Positions 45,101-55,623 of a stretch of DNA of 64,000 nucleotides are shown piece by piece. The notes below the pieces were generated by a model, which was not told the origin of the DNA, made no database searches, and was given only the letters and a program-made list of their open reading frames with translations. A program made the position numbers and the translations under genes. The DNA comes from Amoebophrya sp. A120 (taxonomy: Eukaryota; Sar; Dinophyceae; Syndiniales; Amoebophryaceae), in NCBI GenBank assembly GCA_905178155.1, contig CAJINV010000020.1:186001-250000 (forward strand), in the 5' to 3' direction. Every line of letters begins with the position of its first letter. Position 1 is the stretch's first letter.

Positions 45101-48100
45101 CGTGTCGTAGTCGCGACGCGGGTAGGCCCGGTACAGTCGCTTCGCGCATTCCACCTGCCGCACAGCGAGGGCGACCTGAGGGATGTAGAACAGAAGTAGC
45201 TTATCGCAATTTCATAAACGTGGTCCAACTAAGAAGTAAGTAGTGCCGTTTCATTGGAAGTAAGTAGTGCCGTTTCATTGCATCTATCAGCACAATAGCG
45301 GGTTCATTTCATTCCCATACACGAACCAGCGAAACAGAAAAATCTCGGCGAGCAGCAGGATCAATGATTTTCGGTTCTACAAATAAAATTTACGCATACC
45401 TTTCGGACCGCGGCATCCAGCCGGCGCTTGTGCACCTCGTATACGCGGTTGATTTCCTGCGTTGCGTTGTTGACGTCCCGCCGCGCCACGGTGGAGTAGG
45501 TGCAGCACAGCTTGATGAGCGCCTCCCGACTGCGCGTGTCCGTTTTCGCGACCACGAGACTGGCAAAGTCCAGGTTTTTGTCCAGCTTTCGCTTCTTGCT
45601 GGCCGGCCCAACAGCTCCCGCGTCATCCTGGTGTAGTTCCTCCCCCTGCTCTGCCTTGTCGCGATCCCCCTCCTCCTCTACGTCGGGATTCTCTTGATTT
45701 TCCTCCTCGTCTTCGCCGTCCACTAGTCCTATCTGTAGGTAGTTCACGTTGTTGACTTCGTTCAAGTACAGTGCCTTCTCCTCGGGGTACTGCCGGACCG
45801 CAATCACGTGTTCCACCGTTTCAATCCCCTCCAGCAGCGACTCCGCACTGTTCTGCCGGATAAAGGCCTCGACAAACTTCCTCGCCTGCTCCCAGTGCAC
45901 GGTGCTGAAGTCCCAGCCGTGCGACTCGGTCAACAGCTCGTGTCGGCGGTTCAAGATGTAGCTCGCGTCCCGGAACACAAAGGAGTGTACCGGCTGATTC
46001 GGGTCGTGGCCGATCCGGCCCTCGCTGTGGCAGAACCGACAGGCAAACTCCTTCCCCGCGGCCGTCTCCTTCACGGACGCGCACCCCATCGTGTAGCACA
46101 CCGGGCAGACCAAACGGCTCCACTGTGCTTCGTCCACCAGCCGACTCATGTCGCGGCTCACGCACTCCTTTGGAAACCGGGCCTTCGCGAGCTGAGAGTC
46201 CTCCTCCCGGTTGGCCAGGTCCTTCTTCGCCCAGGTGCCGTCCGTCAACACCCCCTGCACGCGGTCGGCCAGGTCCTGCGACTCCTCCTGTAGCCCCACC
46301 AGGTCGATGCGGAACAGCGAGGCCATGCCCACGACACTCCGCACGGATTCGATCCGCGGGGTTCCGGTTAGACCCCAGATGTACCGCGCGTTGAACTGCA
46401 CCAAAAGGTCGATCTTGTCCATGTCCATGCTTTCCACCTCGTGAAATTCGTCGTACACCACGCGCTTCCAGAAGAAGTCCTCGAGCAGACGGCACTGCTG
46501 GTTGTCCAAGATCTCCACGTCGTCCCCGTTGCGCTTGCGCTGGTTCTTCACGTAGGTTTCGGAATACAGCAGCCGGTAGGTGACGATCACAATGTCGTAG
46601 TCGTACACGTACTGGTCCAGTTCCTTCTTCATGCCCCGCACGTCCCGCACTACTAAAACCCGTCTGAGGAGATCCCGACCCACGAACTTCTCGATCTCGT
46701 CCTTCCACTGCCCCAGCAGCTGCACCGGTACCAGAATCACGGTGGCTTCGGTTTTCACCAACTTCCGGCCGTCCTCGGAGATCACGTACTCGATCTTGCG
46801 CTTCCGCGCATTCTTTCGGCTGTTCCGGTTCCGGGCCTTTTCCCCAACGCTGGAGTTCTCGTTGGCGTTCGACGACTGCGAGGCGGCGTTATTTGTTCCT
46901 TTATTTGAATTTGCTTTTGCAGCCTTGTTGTTCAACATAGCGGTTTTCTTCTTGTTCTTCGCGTTGATATTATCACCCCCTGCAGCGGCGTTCATTTTCA
47001 CTTCCTGCATGTCTTTGTCGTCCACCTCGAGATTGCGTCGCGCGTCGTCCCCGAGCGTGCTGACGATCAGGCCGATGCAGGTGGCGGTCTTTCCGTAGCC
47101 GACCTTGTCGGCCAAAATGCCGCCCCGCACGGGGGTGGTCACCTTCATGGTAACCTTCAGGCACCAGTCCACCACGTCGGTGAACCGGAAGACCCGCACC
47201 AGGTCCACGGTGTGCTTGCCGTTGGCGCGCTCCCGGTCCTGCATCCACCGAAGGCTGCGCCGCTGCTCCGGCCGCAGCTGAAACGCCTTGCTCCACCCCT
47301 GCGGATTCTCCGCCGCCCGGTCGTGGTCGTTGTTGGGAATCTCGAACTCCGCGCCGAGGCCCTGCGTGCCCAACCGCGTGAGGCCGTCCAGCTCCTCCGC
47401 CTTCATCACGGCCACGTCGTACGCGACCGACCGGTTCGGGTACAGAAACCGCACCTCCTTCGTGCACTCCTCGAAGACCCGTGCCAGGTGCAGCTTCATC
47501 ACGTCCCCGGTGGGGGCCCCGATCTTCGGGTGGTGGAAGAAGTCGTAGAAGTAGTTGTGGCGCGGGATGGTGGTGCTCTTCGGCAGCTGGAGCCGGTTCA
47601 AGTGCTGGTGCGCCCAGTCCTGGTCCGAGTGCGTCTCGAAGCAGAGAAAGCTTTTGTACTCCCTCTCCCTTGTCGGGTCGGCGCCATAGTACCGCATGCG
47701 CGTCCCCTGGTAGGTCTTGTACGTGATGCGCAGCCCCGCTAAATGCGGGCAAAACAGGTGCTGGAGCGTGTTGGCATCGCACGCGAAGTGTCGCCCTTCG
47801 AACGCCGACAGCCGCAACCCCGGGTTGTACGGGTTCCACTGAAAGCCAGAGGCCTTGATCCCGAACTCCTCCGGCTTCGGCGGCCCGCCGACGAACTTGG
47901 TGACAATGCTGTTGTCCGAGAAGCCGCGGGAGATGTCTTTGCCCTCGAACGGCCCCCCAATGCGCTCCCACTGGAACGTCAGCCCGCCGCCGCCGCGCGC
48001 GAACAGACACACATCCGGGTTCGAAACTTGCAGCAGCAGCTCGCCCGCCGCGACCTTGTCGCTTTCCTTGGTCCCGCCGAAGCTGCCGCCGGCCTTCAGC

Positions 48101-49416
48101 AGCACGGGGCACGATGACAGGTCCATCGTGGACAAATCAAATGGCGCGGTCTTCGTGGTCGACAAACTGCGCACGGAGAGCGCCTTCTGCAGCAGGGGCG
48201 GCGAGGAAGAGCTGGACGCGCCGGCAAACGACTTAACCACGCACGCTCCCTCCGTCACGAAGCGTTTTTGCTCCGGCGTGAGGTTGACGGCCCGCACGGG
48301 CCCCTTTGTGTTTTGCAGCGAGGCCGCCTGCTCCTGCGCTGGAATTTTGTTCTGCGGCTCTCGGGTGTACTTTTTCACGTAGTCCTCCACATACCTCCAC
48401 GGTTCCCCTGGGCGCAAGTCCCCGCACCACCTGCGCATCTCCGTGGGAACTGCGAGCCCCAGCCACGACTGCTGCGGCTTCCACTTCCGCAAATCCGCCC
48501 ACTTGAAACCATCTTCGCTGTCGCTCACAACGTCAATCGTGGCGACAACCTCGTCGTCGTTTTCCTTACTGTTTTTCTTCTTTCCCTTCGCCTTCGCTTT
48601 CGGTTCCGGTGCGGCCGGCTTTTGCAGCGCGGCCCTCAGCGTGTCGACGAAAGCTTGTAAGCAGAACCGGCACGGACACGTGGACAACCGCTTGCCTCGC
48701 TCGGTGAAAAACTGCCCCGGGTCCGGAAACTTGGGTTGCCGTTTCGCCGGCAGCGCGGCGTCGAGCTCCGCAGCCACTTGGGCCGCGTCCTGTTTGTCCG
48801 TAAAGGACAACTTCAAACCGGCCCTGGGGTCGTTCCGAATGCGTCTGAGCTCGATCCGCAATTGCTCATACTCGAAGATTCGTGCTGCTGAAAGACCTTG
48901 TGCAGCTGCTGCGTCAAGAACTTGTGCCGCGGCCGGCGGGCGGGGTGCCGGAGCTGCTGGTGGCGGTATGTAGAGATTGGGACCTACCGCAGGTCGTGCC
49001 GGAGCTGCTGGACCATCTTCTTCATCCTGGAGCCCTGGCACTATCGCCTGTAGGCCTTGCGGTGGCGCTGGCGGCGCGACCGCTGGGAGCGGCAATGCGG
49101 GTGGCTGCTGATAAGTATCCTCCTCTTCGTCTTCGCTGTCGTACACCGGCTGGAGATTGCCCACCGGCACACGACGTCGAGGTGAAGCAGGCCGGGCTTG
49201 CACCTTTGGCCGTTGTACCGGCTGATTTGCCTGTATTCCTTGCCCGCCGCCCCGGGCCTGACGCAGCGCGACTACCAGCTCATTGTCCGTCCGCGTCAGG
49301 CTTGGATCATCCATCCACGCGTTCACCACGGCCTCGGCGTTCCGCCCATAGTACTCGAAAAGCAGGTCCGCCACCTCGCGGCTGCAGTTCGTCAGCATCT
49401 GCACCATATCAGCCAT
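42161..49416 (-). CDS. SNF2-family ATPase with internal RING finger (Rad5/HLTF/SHPRH-like)
   Basis: A five-exon gene of about 2200 residues. Introns at 45176-45399, 44046-44155, 43877-43986 and 43217-43410 are all GT-AG. Start at ATG 49416. Residues 1-45 resemble a UBA/CUE ubiquitin-binding fold (LTNCSREVADLLFEYYGRNA). Helicase half 1: motif I LADKVGYGKTATCIGL (about residue 770; usually DEMGLGKT), motif Ia VILVPVQLLGQW, motif II VVYDEFHEVE (usually DEAH/DEGH), motif III WGLTGTPRIE. A zinc-ribbon-like VCPVCYTMGCASV...CRFCHSEG follows. The C3HC4 RING, CPICYNDALPL...TPCGHAFCKSCL...CPTCNHPG, lies between the halves as in Rad5/HLTF/SHPRH. Half 2: KVIVFAQWKLIQDKLADAF, MSFESNASGANLTSANHILF and QAIGRARRYGQKKKVHVWRF. 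Its expected role is post-replication repair by PCNA polyubiquitination and fork remodelling in the nucleus. The last 300 residues are Ser/Asn/Gly-rich. No introners here. Confidence 0.87.
45233..45280. repeat. Tandem 24-bp duplication in an intron
   Basis: GAAGTAAGTAGTGCCGTTTC followed by ATTG is repeated exactly twice (45233-45256, 45257-45280) inside the first intron of the SNF2 gene. Confidence 0.9.
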
Positions 49417-50624
49417 TTTCGCTTGGAGGTCTCGCGTGTGTAAGTAGTATCGATGAAGAAAAGTACTACTTAGTACTCAGCGGGTGATGTTGAACCTGCT
49501 CTGCCCAAATCGACCGCCTCCAGAGTGAGTGGCTTACTGCGCAAAAATTCTGCACATTTTGTTCCTTCTACCGATCTTCCTTCTAAGGCATAAGTACCGG
49601 GATGGATACTGTGCTCCGCTTTTAGAAAAAAGAAACTTACAGCTGCTCTAGTTGTGGCTTTTTTTCTGTTGAAGATTTTGAATCACGCGATAACAAATCG
49701 AAATACGAAATCGAAGTCGAGGCGATAAAAATGTTTTTCCTTTTCCGATTCCCTCCGATCTTTATCTGCTTCTTGGCGCTTCTATGCAGAAAACATGCTT
49801 AGATTGAACTCATCCGGGATCTGTGCCGCTTTGCCTGCTATCCAAGAATCACTGGAAGTACTAAAGCCGCGAAAAACTACACAAACGCCACAGAGAGTTC
49901 GAAATCATGAAACCTGATCTTCTAAATCTAGTATAGACCAACAGAAAATGATGTTCTCTTCACGCTAGACCCACATAAGTAACCCGACCTGAAGATGCAG
50001 AAGATAGAAGATGTGCTGTCATCAAACGAGATAGTCAACAAGGATCAGCAACCACGGTTCTACTCACAATTGATTCTTCGACTTTTCAATTTGAATCTTC
50101 ATCACGCTTTGCAACTTCAATCAACAACGAAATGCGTTTCTTTGTTTTGGGCCAAAAGGATCTGCAGACATTTACTTAAAGGTTTCCATCAGACACAGAA
50201 CATCACTTTTGAGGATTTCGCTCCATCCAGCATCGGTTGGTACAAGGAATTTCAGTTCTTCACGGAGAAGAGAGCGCCGAGACCACGAAAGCAATTTGAA
50301 TTTAGGTTCGACGTTCCACAGATCCACGCGATTATTTCTCTCATTTGCCCTAGCAGGACTTCGACTTTGCGGGAGGTTCTTTGTTCTTGTTCATTATCAT
50401 GATCATGCTCATCGCCATGCGCAGAGAAACTACTACTAGGAGACTACCATCATGTTCTTTTTCTTGTTGAAGATAAAATCTTCGCACAAAAACAGCCCGT
50501 CGTGCTAGTTCTTGTACGCTCTTGTTCCAACTGCAGCTCTAAAAGTAGATTCATCCGCACCACGAGGTTTAGTAAAGTAATTGCCACGACTCCAGCGCAC
50601 GACCAGAACGCTTCTTTCTATGTA
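49417..50624. other. Intergenic spacer
   Basis: Upstream region of the SNF2/RING gene. A 135-codon plus open frame (49995-50402) starts with ATG but has no recognisable features; I regard it as unsupported. Confidence 0.4.
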
Positions 50625-52322
50625 TCACAAAGCCAGGAGTTTTTCCACCAAATGCGACTCGAACCTGAGATCACGCTCGCGCCAGTCGGTTTTCTCCCTC
50701 ACCCGCCAGTCCCGGATTGCCGCGCGGTTGTCTTTCGGAAAAAGATCCCGATAGTCCACGCCTGGGAGCTTCCTTGCCAAGTACTGGGCGTAGTGCACAT
50801 CACACACACTGCGGTACTTCTCCGCGCCGCCCACCCGGTCTTCGAAGGAAAATTTCCGGGTCGGAATGGCGATCGTGGTTGGCAGGGCGGGGGGTGAAGA
50901 TGTTGTTGATCGTCTAGAACAAGGGGTGCTTTGATGCTCGTGGTGTCTTCCTCCACCATCCATAGTATGGCTCTGGTCCTTGTCCTCTCTCTGCTCAGTG
51001 TAGCAGTTCGTGCTTCTATTTGTCGTTCCTGAAGATACTCCTCCTCCTGCTTGAGGAAATGAACCATCTGACGCCGGTAGTAAACCCGAACTCCCACTGT
51101 TTGAAGACCTCGCTGGTACTACAACTTCTGCTCTTTCGAAGGCGATGCAGTGCGGGCAGACGCCCTGCAGATGGAGAAACTGCACGTCCTGATGCTCCGC
51201 CTCCATGAGCAGTTTTGCGCACGGCATGGCGCCCGTGAACCCGATCTCCAAACCAAACACCACGATCGCAAGGGCGTGCTGTTCGGCGGCGCGTAGCAGG
51301 TGCGCAATACCGGCTTCGCTGTGGCTATCCTCAAAAAGATGCAGCTCGTCGATCAAGAGGACAGGCTTTGATGTTCTGATGTCCGTAGACATTTCGTGGT
51401 CGGGCTCGGGCCCATGCCCATCGATAAAAGTAGAACTGACGCCATTTGGTAATATTCCAGAAACGTTAATAAAGCCGCTTGCCAAATCCTCTCGTGAACA
51501 TCCACCTGAGAGGACAACAGGTGTCGCGGTTCGGTTCACCACAGGTGCTGGTGACAGTTGTTGACTTTCCGCTCGACCGTCGCGATAAAAATCTTCGCCG
51601 GCGCCAAGGTCTGTCTCATCTACTTTCCGCCTCTTCGATGCAGGAGGAAACAAAACTTTCGGCCCTGACCTTGTCGGCCTTGTACGAATATTAGAACCGC
51701 CGTTTTTACTTGCTTTCTGAATCAGCTGCGCCAAGCCTTCCAGCTTGGACAGCCGCAAACAGGGCAGCGACTGCCGGTGCTGGTCCGCCAACCGAAGCGC
51801 TTCTTCCCCCAGACTGGGTAGTCCCGTCAAATCTGCTCTCGTGGTTCCTGTCCGCCTGGGCGGAGGTGTTGTTATGTTCTGCAATGCCTTGGCAAGAAAA
51901 TCGGGCTCACTACCTTCACTGACACGACCTTTATCGACCACGAGCTTCCCGTTCACAAACCGTCTGTCGTTGTATGCCTTTTCTCGGTAGATCTGCGCCT
52001 GGGCCTTCAAAAAGGACGGGTCTTTAATTTTCGGGTGTGCGCGCAACCGGTCGTCCCCGTACCGGGTGTCTTCGCTGGGGCGGATAACCAACACCGGCCG
52101 CTGCTGCTCCTCCAGCGCCAGCGCGCACTGTATCAAGAGCGACGACTTCCCTGCGAACATGGGGCCGTACACGAAAAACACGTTATTTTTTCGCTCGGGT
52201 TCTTCGCCGGGTCGGCGCGTAGGAACAAAGTTCTTGTCCCCCGGCGTTAAGATCGGTTCTTCATCTTCCCGCGGACTACTGGTCCCGCAGGGGCTCGGGG
52301 GTGTCGCAGTTTCGCTTGTCAT
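50625..52322 (-). CDS. Thymidine kinase, TK1 type, with large internal insertion
   Basis: A single exon of 565 residues from ATG 52322. It phosphorylates (deoxy)thymidine with ATP in the salvage pathway. Visible landmarks: P-loop VYGPMFAGKSSLLIQ at about residues 51-65 (TK1 consensus GPMFSGKST); VIRPSEDTRYGDD (lasso/adenine region); LLIDELHLFED near 320-330, where the Glu of the DE pair is the expected catalytic base (consensus DEGQFF); VVFGLEIGFTGAMP (consensus GLDGTF); and VQFLHLQGVCPHC, the first zinc Cys pair. The second pair is probably the VCDVHY region. Typical TK1 is about 200-240 residues. Here about 180 extra residues (145-310) are inserted before the DE motif and about 75 between the two zinc half-sites. 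Both are low-complexity and presumably looped out. The 45-residue N-terminus is Pro/Glu-rich. Confidence 0.82.
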   Translation of the reverse strand: MTSETATPPSPCGTSSPREDEEPILTPGDKNFVPTRRPGEEPERKNNVFFVYGPMFAGKSSLLIQCALALEEQQRPVLVIRPSEDTRYGDDRLRAHPKIKDPSFLKAQAQIYREKAYNDRRFVNGKLVVDKGRVSEGSEPDFLAKALQNITTPPPRRTGTTRADLTGLPSLGEEALRLADQHRQSLPCLRLSKLEGLAQLIQKASKNGGSNIRTRPTRSGPKVLFPPASKRRKVDETDLGAGEDFYRDGRAESQQLSPAPVVNRTATPVVLSGGCSREDLASGFINVSGILPNGVSSTFIDGHGPEPDHEMSTDIRTSKPVLLIDELHLFEDSHSEAGIAHLLRAAEQHALAIVVFGLEIGFTGAMPCAKLLMEAEHQDVQFLHLQGVCPHCIAFERAEVVVPARSSNSGSSGLLPASDGSFPQAGGGVSSGTTNRSTNCYTEQREDKDQSHTMDGGGRHHEHQSTPCSRRSTTSSPPALPTTIAIPTRKFSFEDRVGGAEKYRSVCDVHYAQYLARKLPGVDYRDLFPKDNRAAIRDWRVREKTDWRERDLRFESHLVEKLLAL

Positions 52323-53639
52323 CGTGTTTTTTTCTCAGCGGGTTCCGTAAACCCGCTCTGGTCGGTTACGGCTTCGTTCGGTCATTAGAGGGGGCTCGTC
52401 GGGACTGCAGTCGCTTCCCCGTTGAGATTCCGAGGGCTTCTACCTTCAGATTCAGTCACTGTAGCTGTTGCTGTAAACGGAAAAAAATATAAATGGATCG
52501 TGTTCATCGCTCGTATCAAGCGAGGTTGCGAAGAAATCACAATAGTAACGAATTTCGATTTGAATTTTCTGTAGTGAATGTAGTGCACGTTCTTTTTAAA
52601 AGAAGGATGTAATATACGCCATGCAGAGCGGCTTGTTTTCAATCGTTGAAATGCGCATCCTTATCCAAGTACAATCTAACTGCGCGAAAAGGGGATACTT
52701 AACACGGCCGATGGTCCTGAAAGAAGAGTGCGGCATGGAAAATATCACTTTAGCATGGAGAAAATCAAAATGCTACGAAATTAATATTGCCTTTTTCATG
52801 CACGACCGCGCCCGACTTGTGCTGTTAACAGCTAGCTAGCACAGCAGAATGCGTTCGCGAATTTTTTTCGAACAGAGACAAAGGATCCACTATGCAAAAC
52901 TACAACCGACGTCTTTCTCTTCACCCTGCTATGCGACAAGGGGAGGGGAAAAGCATAGTTTTTGTTCCACCCTACCTCCTGGGTAGTACCTGTCGTGCTC
53001 GTGATAGTGCGTATTACATTAGAACAAGCTCTCGCAGGAAGGTCATAGAACAAGCTCTCGACGCAGATACATAGTTTTCCTTCCGTAGTACCTCCGAATA
53101 AACTACAGAGCGACAGAAGAACAAACCAGGATGAGAACACGTTGTTGATCTTCGGTCTTCTTGACCAGCAATCTTGACGCCTACTCGGCGAATCGAGTCT
53201 GTTCTGACCCATGATCATGGTCAGAAGCTTTATGACTCTATCGAGCAAGGTGGATTTTGACAACTACAAGGGGAAAAATCAGTGCGGTTTTTCACGAATC
53301 GCTAGCAGTGTCGTATTATCTTCGTGCCGTAGCCAAGCTTAGTTTCTTAGAGCAGCTACGGGCTTATTTTTTCAGTAGTGCGTAGTTGTAGTAGTTTAGT
53401 TGCGCCAAGCAGAAAACTCATCAGAAGTGCTACACATCTTATAAACAGTGCTACACATTATCTGCGCGTGGTGTAACTTCGAGAAAATTTTTCTTTATCA
53501 AAATGCAAACTATCTTCACTCGTGCTAGTAGCGCTACCACCACCACCACACACGGTACTTAGTTTGTATATGTTGTTGTAGCTGATGCTGAAAGAGTTGT
53601 CTATGACATCTAATATGCAAGACAAAAACACACTGTAGT
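52323..53639. other. Intergenic spacer with dispersed repeat copy
   Basis: No supported gene. It contains one copy of the 29-bp dispersed repeat at 52902-52930 and a short direct duplication (AGAACAAGCTCTCG near 53020-53060). A possible short plus-strand first exon (ATG near 53502, MQTIFTRASSATTTTTH) is followed by a GTACTT donor; its phase to the next exon is not confirmed. Confidence 0.35.
52902..52930 (+). repeat. Dispersed 29-bp repeat, copy 1
   Basis: ACAACCGACGTCTTTCTCTT then CACCCTGCT. Identical copies lie at 53908-53936 and 54664-54692, each preceded by (A/G)TGCA(A/G)AA. Copies 2 and 3 extend to GCTGTTCC. Confidence 0.9.
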
Positions 53640-54660
53640 AGAGCTGTACCTGTTGTAGCTGTTCTCAAAAAACGCGAACTTGTTATCCTTCGGTCCGATT
53701 AAGTTCACATTGGTATGCATTGCAAATATCGATCTGGGTCAGGAAAAATGCGAGATTTGTCATGATAGTCTGGCATGACGCTGAGCTCTGTACTATTGCG
53801 TGACCAGCAATAGCTCTATTTGTCTGTCATGCAGCAACGCTGTTTCTCATGCGAAAAACGCAACTGCACAAGGCCACGGAAAAATCTGTCATGCTTGGTG
53901 GTGCAAAACAACCGACGTCTTTCTCTTCACCCTGCTGCTGTTCCTCGGAACCCGAGTCGAAGAAGAGCGATTTGGATTTTCTCATGCTACTTTAGCAGCT
54001 CGACCTGTAACCCCAAACAGGCTCACAATCGGCCTCACTTGCCTGCTCTGCAACACACGTGCCTCGGGTCATGCATTTTATGCATTACAAATTATTTCAA
54101 CTTTGACGATTTCAAACCTGATCCTTCCATGACAGGCCCCCCTTAGTGGAAGACTTCGAACCGAACGATCGCGAGACGGTGCGGAAGGCGTACCAAGAAG
54201 CCGTCCTGCCTGCGACGTTCATCCGGGAGGAATGTTCGAAGGGGTACTACTACGGCGTGTACAAGATCATCGTTTTGCGTGCATGACAAAAAACCACGAA
54301 GGAATGCTTCAATTTGCTCCTCACAGTCCGAGTCCGGTCCAGGTCCACCCGGGAAAAAGTACTTCCTCTACTACCCGCGGCCCACCAAAACTTGCCGAGG
54401 AAGCGGGGTCCGGGTCCAGGGGGTCCTGGGAGGAAAAGGTAAGGGTGGTAAATTCGAACAAGGAAAAAAAGGTGGTGAAGATAATGAAGAAAACCACCGA
54501 GGAAGCGACGGGGAGATGAACAAGTCGTACAAGGGAAAAAAAGCGATGTTCTCCGGCGCCGGCGGGGGCAAAAAAGGCGACGGCGACTCCGACGATGAAA
54601 AAGGCCGGTACTACGGGAAGCAGGGAAAAGTAGTAGATGAAGCTGATGAAGAAAAAATGC
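53640..54660 (+). CDS. Unrecognised plus-strand gene, Gly/Lys-rich C-terminal half
   Basis: This is the only coding signal on the plus strand. Segment 1 follows an AG acceptor near 53659 (LFSKNANLLSFGPIKFTL) and ends at an introner-like intron starting near 53711. Segment 2 (about 54136-54270) encodes VEDFEPNDRETVRKAYQEAV, LPATFIREECSKGYYYGVYK. A short intron ending CCTCACAG (near 54332) precedes segment 3 (GPGPPGKKYFLYYPRPTKTC, then GKGKGGKFEQGKKGGEDNEE, then KKGDGDSDDEKGRYYGKQGK), fading out near 54655. The first half looks globular; the second is a charged low-complexity tail. Start and stop are not certain, and I recognise no family. Confidence 0.45.
53711..54135. mobile_element. Introner-like composite intron
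   Basis: It starts TGGTATGCATTGCAAATATC (introner-type end) and contains several CATGA/GCATGAC dyads and dispersed repeat copy 2 (53908-53936). It ends with TTTTATGCATTACAAATTAT...CCTGATCCTTCCATGACAGG, a terminus similar to the right end of the long-TIR introner at 21411-21720. The two ends do not match each other well, so this may be one element nested in or fused to another. Confidence 0.5.
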
Positions 54661-54663
54661 AGA

Positions 54664-54692
54664 ACAACCGACGTCTTTCTCTTCACCCTGCT
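54664..54692 (+). repeat. Dispersed 29-bp repeat, copy 3
   Basis: Same sequence as 52902-52930 and 53908-53936. Here it begins where the Gly/Lys-rich coding tail of the plus-strand gene fades out, so it may mark the start of another intron element. Confidence 0.85.
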
Positions 54693-55623
54693 GCTGTTCC
54701 TTTTCGACACAAAACTAAAACAAAAAAAAATAACGCCGCGATATTATGCCGATCTGCGTTACCGGCGCCGCTTATGCAGAAAGGATCTTATGCAGCTCGA
54801 ACTGCTGCTTTTCCACTACTCGCGAAAATATCTCAGTCTCACACGTGAGTGCTTGCTTTTCTCCGCATAAGCTGCTGATATTGTACAGAATGTAGTTAGT
54901 CGGCAAGACACATCTAATTTGATGCAAGTGAATTCTTCAAGGAAATTTCCACTTCCGGAAAGAGTTTTTTTCCTTCGTTGCTTTGGAAAGTAGTAGACCG
55001 ACAGAAAGCTTTTGTACAGAAATTTTGGCAAAGGTAAGAAAATGTGAAGTTGTACAGGGCTAGTAATTCTCAATATTTGGTGACAACTGGGTCGGTGTTT
55101 ATTCAAGTTGTGAAAATATTTATTGCAATGTAGATACAGTGATGGTGACTTCAAAGCAGGACGCTCCGTGCAACCACAATCGATTGAGTACAGTACTTTT
55201 TTATTTTCAATACAAGTGCGGAGTCGCATAATCAATTTTCACTTTCTTTCGGTTTCTGCAAATCAATGCTTGGTACACGAACGATAGACGTCAACCTAGA
55301 AGAAGTGCAAATTTCTACAAAATGGAGAGTTAAACACGATAAGAGCCAATGGTGGGCAGACTCCATGTATACAGTCTCATAGCGGCGGCGAAAGAGCGCA
55401 AACCGCACGGAAAATTTGTGTACAGAAAGGTCATTGAAATCAGTGTAAGGAAAGAACAAAACACGAGGTTACAGGTCGTGGAATCAATTTTATCAAATCA
55501 GCTACATTTTTTGGCTGCATAGCAATTTCAAACAAAAAAGACAAAGATTGGAAAATCTTCCTTTTCAAACAACCAACAAGCGCTGCTGTATGTAGTTTGT
55601 AAGTAACCGACACGTTTGATCTA
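54693..55623. other. Intergenic spacer between convergent genes
   Basis: No supported gene. AT-rich; it lies between the 3' end of the plus-strand gene and the 3' end of the minus-strand coiled-coil gene. Confidence 0.4.

Noticed and set aside
45821..48112. Long frames antisense to, or in alternative frames of, the SNF2 gene
   Set aside because: GC-rich shadow frames; the SNF2 frame carries all helicase motifs and canonical introns, so these have no independent support.
49416..49430. AAGCGAAAATGGCT next to the SNF2 start, superficially like the end of a dinoflagellate spliced leader
   Set aside because: Only the ATGGCT start context matches; the 22-nt leader core is absent, and leaders are normally added in trans.
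49995..50402. Plus-strand 135-codon frame with ATG
   Set aside because: No domain, AT-rich codon use unlike neighbouring genes, and no matching splice sites; probably chance.
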